DNA of 64,000 bases from Saccharomyces paradoxus. Lineage: Eukaryota; Ascomycota; Saccharomycetes; Saccharomycetales; Saccharomycetaceae. The stretch spans positions 496,001 through 560,000 of the forward strand of contig NC_047488.1 of assembly GCF_002079055.1 (NCBI RefSeq), written 5' to 3'. Of the stretch, positions 27,341-37,600 are shown piece after piece; within the stretch, counting starts at the first letter, position 1; every line of letters begins with the position of its first letter. The translations under genes were made by a program, and so were the position numbers. The notes below the pieces were generated by a model that was not told where the DNA came from, made no database searches, and was given only the letters and a program-made list of their open reading frames with translations.

Positions 27341-27880
27341 ATGGTGATTTTAGACAAGAAATTATTGGAAAGATTGATTTCTCGTGAGGTTCCGTTAGAA
27401 GAGCTCGAAGATATGGAAAAACGGTGCTTTTTGTCTACTTTCACATATCAAGATGCCTTTGATTTAGGGACTTACGTAAGAAATGCAGTTAAGGAGAATT
27501 TTCCAGAAAAACCAGTTGCAATTGATATCTCATTACCAAATGGGCATTGCTTATTTCGCACAGTAACCTACGGCGGAAGTGCATTGGACAATGATTTTTG
27601 GATTCAAAGAAAGAAGAAAACAGCAATTAGATTCGGTCATTCAAGTTTCTACATGGGTTGTAAAAAAGGGGACAAAACACCGGAAGAAAAGTTTTTTGTG
27701 GACTCAAAAGAATACGCTTTCCATGGAGGAGCTGTCCTAATACAATCTGAGAAAAGTGATTACCCCTATGCTTGCTTAACTATAAGTGGATTGAAACAGG
27801 AAGAAGATCATTTAATGGCAGTTACTTCTTTAATTGCGTTTGCTAATGAAAGTCTAGAGGACGATTTGAATTTGGATTAA
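27341..27880 (+). CDS. YBR137W: YBR137W, DUF336/HbpS-like oligomeric protein
   Basis: A 179-residue cytosolic protein of the DUF336 (GlcG/HbpS-like) fold. In S. cerevisiae it forms a decamer and interacts with the Get4/Get5-Sgt2 machinery for tail-anchored protein delivery; its exact role is unsettled. Length and sequence match the S. cerevisiae protein at all but about eight positions by memory. Conserved patches include CLFRTVTYGGSALDNDFWIQ, FGHSSFYMGCK and FHGGAVLI. Start is the ATG at 27341. Upstream is an 11-bp palindrome CTCCGGCGGAG (27137-27147) of zinc-cluster type. The downstream gene HDR1 is convergent at 204 bp. Confidence 0.93.
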   Translation: MVILDKKLLERLISREVPLEELEDMEKRCFLSTFTYQDAFDLGTYVRNAVKENFPEKPVAIDISLPNGHCLFRTVTYGGSALDNDFWIQRKKKTAIRFGHSSFYMGCKKGDKTPEEKFFVDSKEYAFHGGAVLIQSEKSDYPYACLTISGLKQEEDHLMAVTSLIAFANESLEDDLNLD

Positions 27881-27925
27881 GAAATGTAGATAAAGAAAAA
27901 TAGATTTATAAAATGTTACTTGATT

Positions 27926-27961
27926 TTTTATGTTTTAACACCGTAGAATATTTTTTACCCG
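27926..27961. promoter_or_regulatory. ARS-consensus match and Reb1 site between convergent genes
   Basis: TTTTATGTTTT at 27926-27936 matches the 11-bp ARS consensus WTTTAYRTTTW at every position. TTACCCG at 27955-27961 is a Reb1 core. Both sit in the 203-bp gap between the stops of YBR137W and HDR1. Either an origin or a Reb1-type transcription roadblock is possible; single motif matches are weak evidence. Confidence 0.35.
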
Positions 27962-28083
27962 TTATTAGTATAACTGTTATTTAGTCATAAGCTCTTCGTA
28001 TATATAGTAATTGTTTTGCCCTTCAAAAGATACACAGAACCAGTGCAATCTTTTTTTTTCAGTGATCTCCCACGAAGGTGCCT

Positions 28084-29658
28084 TCAGGATTGAAAATTCA
28101 AACGATCACTGTTTTGACTACGTAAGAAATGCGGTAGTAAGCCATTTATTCTCCACTTCCACTTCAATTTTCTTCGTGCTTCCAAAAACCAATTCATTGA
28201 TTTCGAACCCATTGCATCTTTGTTATAATTATTGTTACTTGGTTTATCATTTTCTAGCAACTGCAACTGTAATCGTTCTATAAGTTCTTTAGAGAAACTA
28301 TCCTTTTTTCTCGATATTTCCTTTCTGAGGTTCATCTTGTAATCATCTTTGTGTTTACTTATTTTTATTGGAGCATCTGTCGATAAATGGAATGATTCTG
28401 CTGAGTTCTCTAGATCACTAAAAGTACCGCTGCTTACATTTGATTCATCCATAGATGATTCAAACTCGCAGTTTTCAAAAATTTTAGCGGCTTCTTCATA
28501 TCTAACTGTGCATTGCTCACATACAATTTCTTTGTAGTGGCCTGAGTTTAAGAGCCTCGAACTAATTTCATATAGGGCTTTTTCGCAGATGACACATTTC
28601 CTCAGCTGGGAGTGAACATTTAATTCCGACAAATAAAGATCATCGTAACTTTTATTTGAAGATGGGATATTAACCAAGTTAACCACCATATTTTCAATTG
28701 AATTTGGTATGGAAATATCACTTGTTTCAGCTTCCTCTTTAATAAACTCCAAAGGGTTATTATTTTCATCCTTGTCCTCTTCAGCATTCTTTAATATATG
28801 GGGTATCAGTGTTAATGAATTCGGTTCAAGACTATTTCTATTGGTTTCCTTGTTGATTTCGGAATAGGAATTTTTCACTCTAAGTGGAATATGATTATCT
28901 CTTCTTTTATTCAGTTTTGATTTCAAATCTGAAATAGACACCATTTTTTTTGTTAATTTATTTTGGGTATACGGTATGTAATCTTCAACCAGGACGAGTG
29001 GTGGTGTATCCTGAGAAATACTTTCTGTTAACTCGTAGTTTTTTGTGTCTAAACTCGGCCCATAACTCACATACCTATTACGTTTGTTGCTATGTACTCG
29101 CAGTTCATTTATAGGATTCAACCTGGGCCGTTTCTTGTTGCTATTGTATTCGTTGTTTTCGCTGTCTTCTTCATTAGTTTCGATATTGCATGGTGGCGCA
29201 ATTGGCAATGACGTGAAATTTTTGTCATCAATTAGATCTAATTTGGAAACGGATTGGTACAATTTGGATGGAACCTTAGGCTTGGCACCTATCAATTGTG
29301 AGCGACGCTTTCTTACATTTATCAACTGCTGGTTTTGATTTTGATTTTGACTATGGCTTTGATATGGGGATGTTCTCTGCAACGATTTTACTTGCTTAGA
29401 GGGAGTGCTATTGCTGTCGAAGATAAATTCTTTCTTTTCAAATTGCCATTGCAACATGGAGTTATTGTCTATATCTTGAACCACTGGAGGAGTCACGGGC
29501 CTGGAAAGTACTGACCCTGTGGAAATATCACTAGTAATAATGCTGAGTTTGTTGTTGGTGTTGCTATTCATATTTGAACTGGTATTGGATGAAAGCAAAG
29601 ATAATGAGTTTGTGTCTATTGACTCTAGCACCCTAGGGTGCATCTGATCTTTCTCCAT
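28084..29658 (-). CDS. HDR1: Hdr1, unknown function, with a Cys4 finger
   Basis: This matches YBR138C (HDR1) of S. cerevisiae, a non-essential cytoplasmic protein and proposed Cdc28 substrate whose overproduction disturbs meiosis I segregation; the molecular function is unknown. The product is 524 residues, the same length. Most of the chain is Ser/Asn-rich and looks disordered, with Ser/Thr-Pro sites (PVTPPV, RTSPY) that suit Cdk phosphorylation. One compact module is visible: C355-x2-C358, then 21 residues, then C380-x2-C383, which resembles a treble-clef or GATA-like zinc finger. The C-terminus is basic and aromatic (WFLEARRKLKWKWR). Start is the ATG at 29658. Confidence 0.88.
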   Translation of the reverse strand: MEKDQMHPRVLESIDTNSLSLLSSNTSSNMNSNTNNKLSIITSDISTGSVLSRPVTPPVVQDIDNNSMLQWQFEKKEFIFDSNSTPSKQVKSLQRTSPYQSHSQNQNQNQQLINVRKRRSQLIGAKPKVPSKLYQSVSKLDLIDDKNFTSLPIAPPCNIETNEEDSENNEYNSNKKRPRLNPINELRVHSNKRNRYVSYGPSLDTKNYELTESISQDTPPLVLVEDYIPYTQNKLTKKMVSISDLKSKLNKRRDNHIPLRVKNSYSEINKETNRNSLEPNSLTLIPHILKNAEEDKDENNNPLEFIKEEAETSDISIPNSIENMVVNLVNIPSSNKSYDDLYLSELNVHSQLRKCVICEKALYEISSRLLNSGHYKEIVCEQCTVRYEEAAKIFENCEFESSMDESNVSSGTFSDLENSAESFHLSTDAPIKISKHKDDYKMNLRKEISRKKDSFSKELIERLQLQLLENDKPSNNNYNKDAMGSKSMNWFLEARRKLKWKWRINGLLPHFLRSQNSDRLNFQS

Positions 29659-29985
29659 CCTTTAACTTTAACCTCTTGCTTAATGGGTTGGTTTGGTGCC
29701 TAAGGCTATCTCCAATCCGTGGATTACTAGATAATTGGTTTTAAAATCGTTTAGTACAATCGTTTTTTCTAAAATTACTTGAAGTTCTCTAAGATGTTCT
29801 TGTTTACAATGTGAGCGATTTAGGAAATTTCCTACAAATGGCTGGGGCGGCGCTAGCATTCTGCGAAGGGCGAGATAACGCTTCGTTATCTCAAATTATC
29901 AGGGGAAAAAGGTTATATAAGGAGGAGGGATATCATCCTGCATTGTTAATTAAGACAGCTATACAAAAAGTGACACTGGCACACA
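29659..29985. other. Divergent promoter HDR1-ATG42
   Basis: 327 bp between divergent starts. It carries a paired GATAA element (29872-29900) and a TATATAA box (29914-29920) on the ATG42 side. An ATG at 29838 opens a plus-strand frame of about 77 codons that overlaps ATG42, but it lies upstream of the TATA box and is unlikely to be in the mRNA. Confidence 0.65.
29872..29900. promoter_or_regulatory. Paired GATAA elements upstream of ATG42
   Basis: A perfect inverted repeat, arms GAGATAACG (29872-29880) and CGTTATCTC (29884-29892) around CTT, places two GATAA cores back to back. A third core (TTATC) lies at 29896-29900. GATAA pairs are the binding sites of the nitrogen-catabolite factors Gln3/Gat1 and the repressors Dal80/Gzf3. 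The TATA box is 14 bp downstream. Confidence 0.7.
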
Positions 29986-31506
29986 ATGAAGTATCTAAAC
30001 TTGGTCTACGTGCTTCAACTTCTTATAGGCATCAAGTCTGCCTCACTCTGCGAGGCATTTTCTCTTTTTGAGGATGGTATCACATTTGCCAATTTTGGTA
30101 AGCAGTTAAAGCTCCCACAGAATACACAACAAACACTCAAAGTGAACCGCTTCGATTCTGATGATCCACTGATTACAACCTTTATTTCGCCTATGGATGC
30201 TGATTACAGTCTGAGACTTAGAACTGTAGACCCATCTAAACTAGGAATTGACACTGTCAAACAATGGTCGGGATACATGGACTACAAAGATTCCAAGCAT
30301 TTTTTTTACTGGTTTTTCGAAAGTAGGAATGATCCTGCCAATGATCCAATTATTCTTTGGTTGAATGGTGGACCGGGTTGCTCCTCGTTTACTGGGCTGC
30401 TATTTGAACTAGGACCCTCATCAATTGGCTCTGACATGAAACCAATCCACAATCCTTATTCTTGGAATAATAATGCTTCGATGATCTTCCTAGAACAGCC
30501 ACTGGGAGTCGGGTTTTCCTATGGTGACGAAAAAGTCTCCTCTACAAAGTTAGCAGGCAAAGATGCGTACATTTTCTTGGAACTTTTTTTTGAAGCGTTT
30601 CCTCATTTGCGTTCCAACGATTTCCACATCGCAGGCGAATCTTATGCAGGTCATTATATTCCACAGATCGCACATGAGATTGTTGTCAAGAACCCTGAAA
30701 GAACGTTTAATTTAACTTCTATTATGATTGGTAATGGCATCACGGATCCTTTAGTTCAAGCAGACTATTATGAACCAATGGCATGCGGAAAAGGTGGTTA
30801 TCGCCCTGTTCTTTCATCAGAAGAATGTGAGAAGATGAATAATGCTGCAGGCCGTTGTCGTAGATTGAACAAGCTATGCTATGCTTCTAAATCAAGTTTA
30901 CCATGCATACTTGCCACTACTTACTGTGACTCTGCACTTTTGGAACCATACGCTAAGACAGGACTCAATGTCTATGATATTAGAGGGCCTTGTGAAGATG
31001 ATAGTACTGATGGTATGTGTTATACCGGCCTTCGTTATGTTGATCAGTATATGAATTTCCCTGAAGTTCAAGAAACACTAGGGTCCGACGTGCATAATTA
31101 TTCTGGTTGTGACAATGATGTTTTCACTGGATTTTTGTTTACTGGTGATGGAAGCAAACCATTTCAACAATACGTTGCTGAATTATTAAATCACAACATT
31201 CCAGTACTAATTTATGCGGGTGATAAGGACTATATTTGCAATTGGTTGGGAAACCATGCTTGGACCAACGAGTTAGAGTGGATTAATAAACCTAGGTACC
31301 AGAGAAGAATGTTAAGGCCATGGGTCAGTAAAGAAACAGGCGAAGAGTTAGGGCAAGTCAAGAACTATGGCCCTTTCACCTTTCTAAGAATATATGATGC
31401 AGGTCATATGGTGCCCTATGACCAACCGGAGGCAAGTTTGCAAATGGTAAACAGCTGGATTTCTGGTAACCGTGGATTTTCGAGTCTTTTTCGCCTTGAG
31501 AATTGA
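29986..31506 (+). CDS. ATG42: Vacuolar serine carboxypeptidase
   Basis: YBR139W/Atg42 is a vacuolar S10-family serine carboxypeptidase related to carboxypeptidase Y. It helps degrade autophagic bodies and phytochelatin precursors. The product is 506 residues (508 in S. cerevisiae). A hydrophobic signal peptide (about residues 1-24) precedes a propeptide. The catalytic triad is visible: S219 in GESYAG, D415 in AGDKDY and H474 in DAGHMVPYDQP. The oxyanion/substrate motif LNGGPGCSS is at about 127-135. Several N-glycosylation sequons occur (NNAS, NLTS, NYSG). The promoter's GATAA cluster predicts nitrogen-starvation induction, which fits its role. Confidence 0.96.
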   Translation: MKYLNLVYVLQLLIGIKSASLCEAFSLFEDGITFANFGKQLKLPQNTQQTLKVNRFDSDDPLITTFISPMDADYSLRLRTVDPSKLGIDTVKQWSGYMDYKDSKHFFYWFFESRNDPANDPIILWLNGGPGCSSFTGLLFELGPSSIGSDMKPIHNPYSWNNNASMIFLEQPLGVGFSYGDEKVSSTKLAGKDAYIFLELFFEAFPHLRSNDFHIAGESYAGHYIPQIAHEIVVKNPERTFNLTSIMIGNGITDPLVQADYYEPMACGKGGYRPVLSSEECEKMNNAAGRCRRLNKLCYASKSSLPCILATTYCDSALLEPYAKTGLNVYDIRGPCEDDSTDGMCYTGLRYVDQYMNFPEVQETLGSDVHNYSGCDNDVFTGFLFTGDGSKPFQQYVAELLNHNIPVLIYAGDKDYICNWLGNHAWTNELEWINKPRYQRRMLRPWVSKETGEELGQVKNYGPFTFLRIYDAGHMVPYDQPEASLQMVNSWISGNRGFSSLFRLEN

Positions 31507-31668
31507 TAGTTAGTGCTCTGAGTATGTCTCGTTTTTAACCTTCCTATCATCATATCTTATCGTACATAAGTTTAACTCAGTCTTAAATTTCAATCCAGCA
31601 ATTATACAACAAAATATAATTAAAAAAAAAATGAACATATATAATCGCCGTATTACTCTAGTTTTAAA

Positions 31669-34600
31669 TTAGGAGCACGACATTCTTGCTAGTATCATTG
31701 TTGCTAATCTTTTTCTCTCATAAATTGCAACTTGATGTTCACCCTCTCCTTTTAACTTCTCCAAATGTTCCTGATCAAAGATATCCAACGGCTTCACAAC
31801 CGATAAGCCTCTCGTTTTTAAGAGCTCGACCATTTCGTCATTAAATTCTTCCAGATAATTAAACTCACTGTGCGTAACAAGCATCCCAATCAATTCAAAG
31901 GAGAGAGTAACTGCTTCAGATGATTGTTCTAAAGTTGATAACCTCCTGAGTTCCTTTCTAGTCAACGTATAGAACCTGAAGACACAAATAGGGTTGACTT
32001 TAAGCAAATATCTCATTAATAGAGCAAAGCGGAACTTACAAGGTTCGTCCGACATAACACAACTAAACAATAGCGCCCCTTGGTATAAGACTATATTAGA
32101 CTTCTCTGAGTCTGAACTTAGCCAGGTGATCAAAGTTAGTGGAACTTTCATCGTATTGTTTAAAGGTACCAGCTCATCTTCGAAGCCGACTTCAAGCAAT
32201 AAGGTAGAAAGTTGTTCAGGACTTAAAATCAAATGCAATAAGAAAAGATAACAAAGATAATCTGAGGATTTTGGGTTGGACTTTCTTTCATAATATGTGT
32301 TCTTGAAAAGGGCCTGCAGGCAATCTAATGCGGCTCCTTTAACGACAGGGATGGATAAACCGTTTGTAATGAATCCCAAAATAATATGCGGGAAGTTATC
32401 CTCGTTCCATATACATCCATTGTATGACTCTAACTTTGTTAAAAGCGAAGCGGCAAAATTTCTAGATTCCATTAATTTCTTGGCTAAGGATTTGCCATTG
32501 AAACCAAGTCGCAAATGGACTGTGTACAGCCGCTTCAGACAATTTACCATGAATAGTAGACCTCCCTCAAAGAGTAAGGGATGGGGGGATTCAACACATA
32601 TTGTAGCAAGCCAAAATAGCTCCTTCATTAATTCTGAAGAGGGATCTAATCCTTCAACAATCTTGCTATAAGTAAAGACATGAGCTATAATAATGAACAT
32701 TTGCTCATCATCCACAACCGGCTCTGCGAAGACCTTCATGGTCTCAACTAAAAGTTCTTTACAGAGGAAAAGGGATGTGTGCGACTTACTCATTATACCC
32801 AAAATCATCATAGCTCTCGCGGAGAAGAACGACCGGTGACCAAAAATCGCATCCATCAAATACTTCTTGTATTTCGTCTCCCATTGAGCGCCTTCTGAGA
32901 CGGAACCATATTCCATCAATAGCATAATATTCTTGGTGAAAAGATCTAATGTTCCGAACTTACTGGAGAAGGAGGAAGCGGCGAAATTTGGTAAAACTCT
33001 ACCTTTTTCTTGGCTAAAACCGGAAATAAAGTTTAACTTTTGACGTGCAAAAGTTGCACATACTATATCCAAATTCTTCCTATTCCTTTCAGGTAAAGAT
33101 TCATTGTTAGTTAAAGAATGACAAACATTCATCAACAACTCGTACAATGAAACCCTTATTTCTGAAGGACCGACATCAATTAATAGAGACACAGCAAAAA
33201 GAATTTCAGGTAAATACATCTGGGAAAGTAAAGGAGACTCAAAAAAGATCGACACACTAATTTTTGATAAGATAGTAAGCTCAGACCAACTGTGTGCGGA
33301 AGCCTCTACTACTAGAGAAGGTAGGAATGATCTAATCATATTGATTAACTTCTCTATTACCTGGCAAGCAATCTCTGTTGTTGGAAAACTGGTTAATATC
33401 GAGACAGCTTTCATCCAATCCCTGTTTTCTGAATCTCTGTCCAGTGCATGGCTTACTATTTCTTCAACTATGATGTTCGTGAGACGACCATCTAATGCCA
33501 GTAAAAACCATATTTGTTGGAGATAAGCTGTCGTGAAATTTGGCTCTTTCACTGTCAACCTGATTAAGCTATAGATTATACGTGAAATCGCCTCCGGCCC
33601 CTCTTCGTCATTTGCCAAATATACATGCTCGTATAAGTTTGGCACCCAGTATGACAATGAACAGACAACCGTAGGAATATGTTCTTGAGGAATGACATCA
33701 TTCTCAAGGCCATCCAACATATACTTCCATATATACGGAGTTAGTTCAGTTGAAGATTCCGAAAATGCCTTGAAAATTAAGGCCAAAAACGTAGTGGTAT
33801 CATCTGGTACATATGTTTCTGGGGATTTGTGAAGCCTTGTTCCAAAATCTAAATTGAATGCCTCTTGTGTTGCCACGAGAAGATTATACGATATGTTCTT
33901 GACGAGATCATCCTCGTTGAATAAGCCCACAAGGATCACCAGCGACAAATGTGATATGATTTCGCCAACTTCTTTTACATTACAATCGGAAGCGTTCACT
34001 GCGGAAGAGGATGTTGAAAATGAAATATCGTTCGAAAAATCCGTACCAAATTCTTCTTCCATCTTTAATTGAGCATAATAAAACATTTTCACAATCTCTA
34101 GGTACTTGGGGCTGCAGAAGACCAACTTTTCTTCATCGTCAAGGCTTAACGTAAATTCTGAAGAGACACCTGTGGTGCTAGAGACATCAACCGAAATTAA
34201 ATTTGATATCTTATAGACATTGTTGAATTTGATGCTAAATGTCTTTTTTATTAAGTCAACCTTGTACAACTGCGGAATCTCATGTAAGACTTGGAAGTAT
34301 TTGTTTCCTATCTTCAAAGACACGGGACAGAACTTCTTCTTTTCCTTGTCATAAAGGGTAATATCATGCAAAGTAACTCTTACATCTTTCAAAACTTCTA
34401 AACTCCTACCACTCAACCCTAAGGACTTAATCAAACTTTGATCTGTGTTGCTGTTAATGAAACAATGCGGGATCGCTGAGACTAAATATGGATTTTCTAC
34501 CGTGTATGATGTGGCCCACTGGTCCATAAATGATTTGTTGACGTTGAAATAATAACATCCCATACAGTTTCTTGAAGCTTGCTCCGGCATCAAACTGAAA

Positions 34601-37600
34601 AACAGAGTATTTAATTTTTGAAAATTAGCTCTGCCCCCATAAAACGTCGTGCAATCAAGAACCACGTAGTGTTTAGAGCACCACATTCTTGCATATATCT
34701 GTAGAGCTTTATAGACCAGCGAATCCATCACAAAATTATTGTACTTGCAGTTGGTAAAGGTTACAACTATGATTTGTATACCGTCCAATGTCATTGCCTC
34801 ATGTACAAACGGTGCATTATCCTCTTCTTCTTCTTTTACATCCACTTTTTTGAAGGCATAACGGCTCATGAACTCATATAGTAAAGGATATTTTTCCCGG
34901 TTCTCGACTACGAAGGGGGGAATTTCATTTTTTATTTCCATGCTAGGTTGTCCTAATATGCCAAGAATTTTGTCGTTAAACATAACCGTATTCTTCAAAA
35001 AGCTAAAATCCCCTGGTAAATTGGATTCTTTGATAATTTCTTTTCGTATGTTAAACTCATTAAGATATATGAATTTATGCAAAAATGAATAATCAAAACT
35101 TATTGGCGTTGGATCTTCTCTTACATTGACAATAAAATTGTCAGTCGGTATCCTGCATAATTCTGACAAGAAATTGAATATTTTGTCACTGCAGGTCTTC
35201 AAAAATTCTTCTTTTGAAGCTAAGATATCTCTCTTAAAAATATTCTCCCTGCCATTTGCCAAACTTTGGATAACTCTAGCCAACGTAATAAAAGGCTTTC
35301 TATCATGAGCGTGCGTCACCATAATGATATTTTCCGAATCAGGGCTGACCAAAGCGGGCCCAATAAACCTCAAGAAAACGAATGAACCCACCGCGATATA
35401 TGCGTATTCGGGAAAATTGACACTCGCAGCGTTGTAAATTGTTTTACATATATCAACTAATTCGATTGGAAAATCATTAATAGAATTAGTAATTGCATCG
35501 ATCAGTCTTGTCATGTATTTTTCAAACAAATCTAGCATCTCCTCAGAGTTCTCGGATCCTGGTTTCATTTTGTCAATTTCAAAAGACTCCTTATTGTCAA
35601 CTATCTCTTGTAAGACAGGTCTCAAAGTTTTCGTCAAGTACCTGTTACCTCTAGATCTAGTGTAAAGCGACAAAGCCCTCGTTGCACAGCTATTTCTTCT
35701 CAGGATATCGTCAGACCTTGCGGCCCGTTTAATTTCTTGTTTCAGAAGCTCAGTAACAAGGATATGAGACGCATTTCGTGTATCAAAAGCATTTAAAAAT
35801 CCACCAGCATATAGATCAACATCAGCAGGCGAACACGCCAAACTCCCGAAAAATGCCAGTATTGGGTTCTTTATTAGATATTTCAGGAGGTCATCTATAG
35901 CCAACGTTTTATCCATTTCATGCTTCTCAGGGTTAATTGGATAGTTGGACACGATATCGATGAAAACTCTTAAAAAGGCGATTCTGATATCCTTGTTTGT
36001 AGAATAACCCATTGGTAAAGTGAATTTGAGAGAAACGCTGACATTGGCATTGGATAGGTTTGTTAGTGCTACGATTACATTCTCATTAAGTATACTAATC
36101 TTATGCCTCAATGAAACTGGAAACTGATTCAGATCTGCACTTTTTTCCAGACCTTTTAACAAGATAGTAAAGTGATTACCAAATGATACTGTCGACGATC
36201 TGTTCCAGTCTTCTTTTGAGCTCGAAGGCGGTATTTCTAGCGGAACATTGCGTGTCAGATAAGCCAATGCTTTTGCGGATTCAATAGAAGTGTCGATATA
36301 TAAAAAATCTTCGTCCCTCTTCTGCAAATCCATCTCCCTTAATGGTTTTGACAGGTTTTCAAAATCATAATCTTTATTAATGGACAGTTTGAACCAGCCA
36401 ATAACTAATTTTAACCATTTATTCTTCAAATGAAAATGGTTTGAGATACCTAGGTTCATTTCAGAATGTTCAAATGCTCTGAACATCTTCGACATTTGAA
36501 TAACTCCCTTATAATATTTGGATGACTTAACAGAAATTTTTTCCACTATTTCGGTCAACTTATTAACCGCATCAAGTAAGTCTGTTAAAAAGAGTAACAT
36601 TATCTTTTCGTCATCATCCCTCCTCAATATAGTTCTTATTATGATTATAATCTGCTCCAGTAAAACGAATGATGAATCCTCATGCGGCGTTGAAAGATCG
36701 ATCGACATCAGTTCATCTATTTTTAGTCCTAAGTTGTCAAACAATAAGTTAAAAGATAACGGATGCAATTCGATGCTTAATATATCTCTCGAATTTTCTC
36801 TTGTTAATAAATTGGGATTATTCAACCATTGACATTGTTTTGAAACAAAGTAATTCATTTTTTTCGTTAATTCAAATTTGAGTCTGTTGTGAACTTCATA
36901 CGCAGGATTTCGCGAATCAAAAGATGAACTGTCTTCGCCATTAGCCGAAAGGTTCTTACTTTTTTCTAATTCTTGCATATCAGAAAGGATACCTGACATC
37001 GATGCTAGAATACCGGCCAGGCTCCTAAAATCTACTAATTCCTCTTGTGTCACTGATTTCGAACAGCTGAAGTAAAACCATTTCTTGTAAATTACGTCCA
37101 TTGAGTCCAAAAGTATTGAGTCGGATCCTTTGATATAAGTTAGAATATTATTTCTGAGACGACGTTGGAAAGCAACTGATCCTGACGCAGTAAAATTGTC
37201 TTGAGCCATAGCATCTATAAAATCTATGTTGTAAATGGAGTATTGATCCAAGGCTCCGACGTATTTTTGGTAAAACCTCAAAGATTGTAGAAATTCACAG
37301 CAAGAAATCTTTAATAAGCGTGGGGTATTTCCACGACTGCAATATAACGAAATGAAAATTCCACTTCCAATGGCACCTACTAATAATGGCAGCGTTAACC
37401 TTTCCGTCGTAATGACTGCCTGGACCAAATTGTGTTTTTCCGCCAAATTTGACAAATAAGAACGGACATGTTGAAACTTAACAATAATATCTAGTAGCAT
37501 CTCTCTCTTAGCATTTTCTAACTTCAGATCAAACAGTGAGGAAGCAAACAAAGTCACGGCATATGTACATAACAAATAATGGTCGTTAAGCACTCTTGGG

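Noticed and set aside
29838-30071. 77-codon ATG frame overlapping the ATG42 start
   Set aside because: It begins upstream of the TATA box and inside the GATAA element region, so it is unlikely to be in the mRNA.
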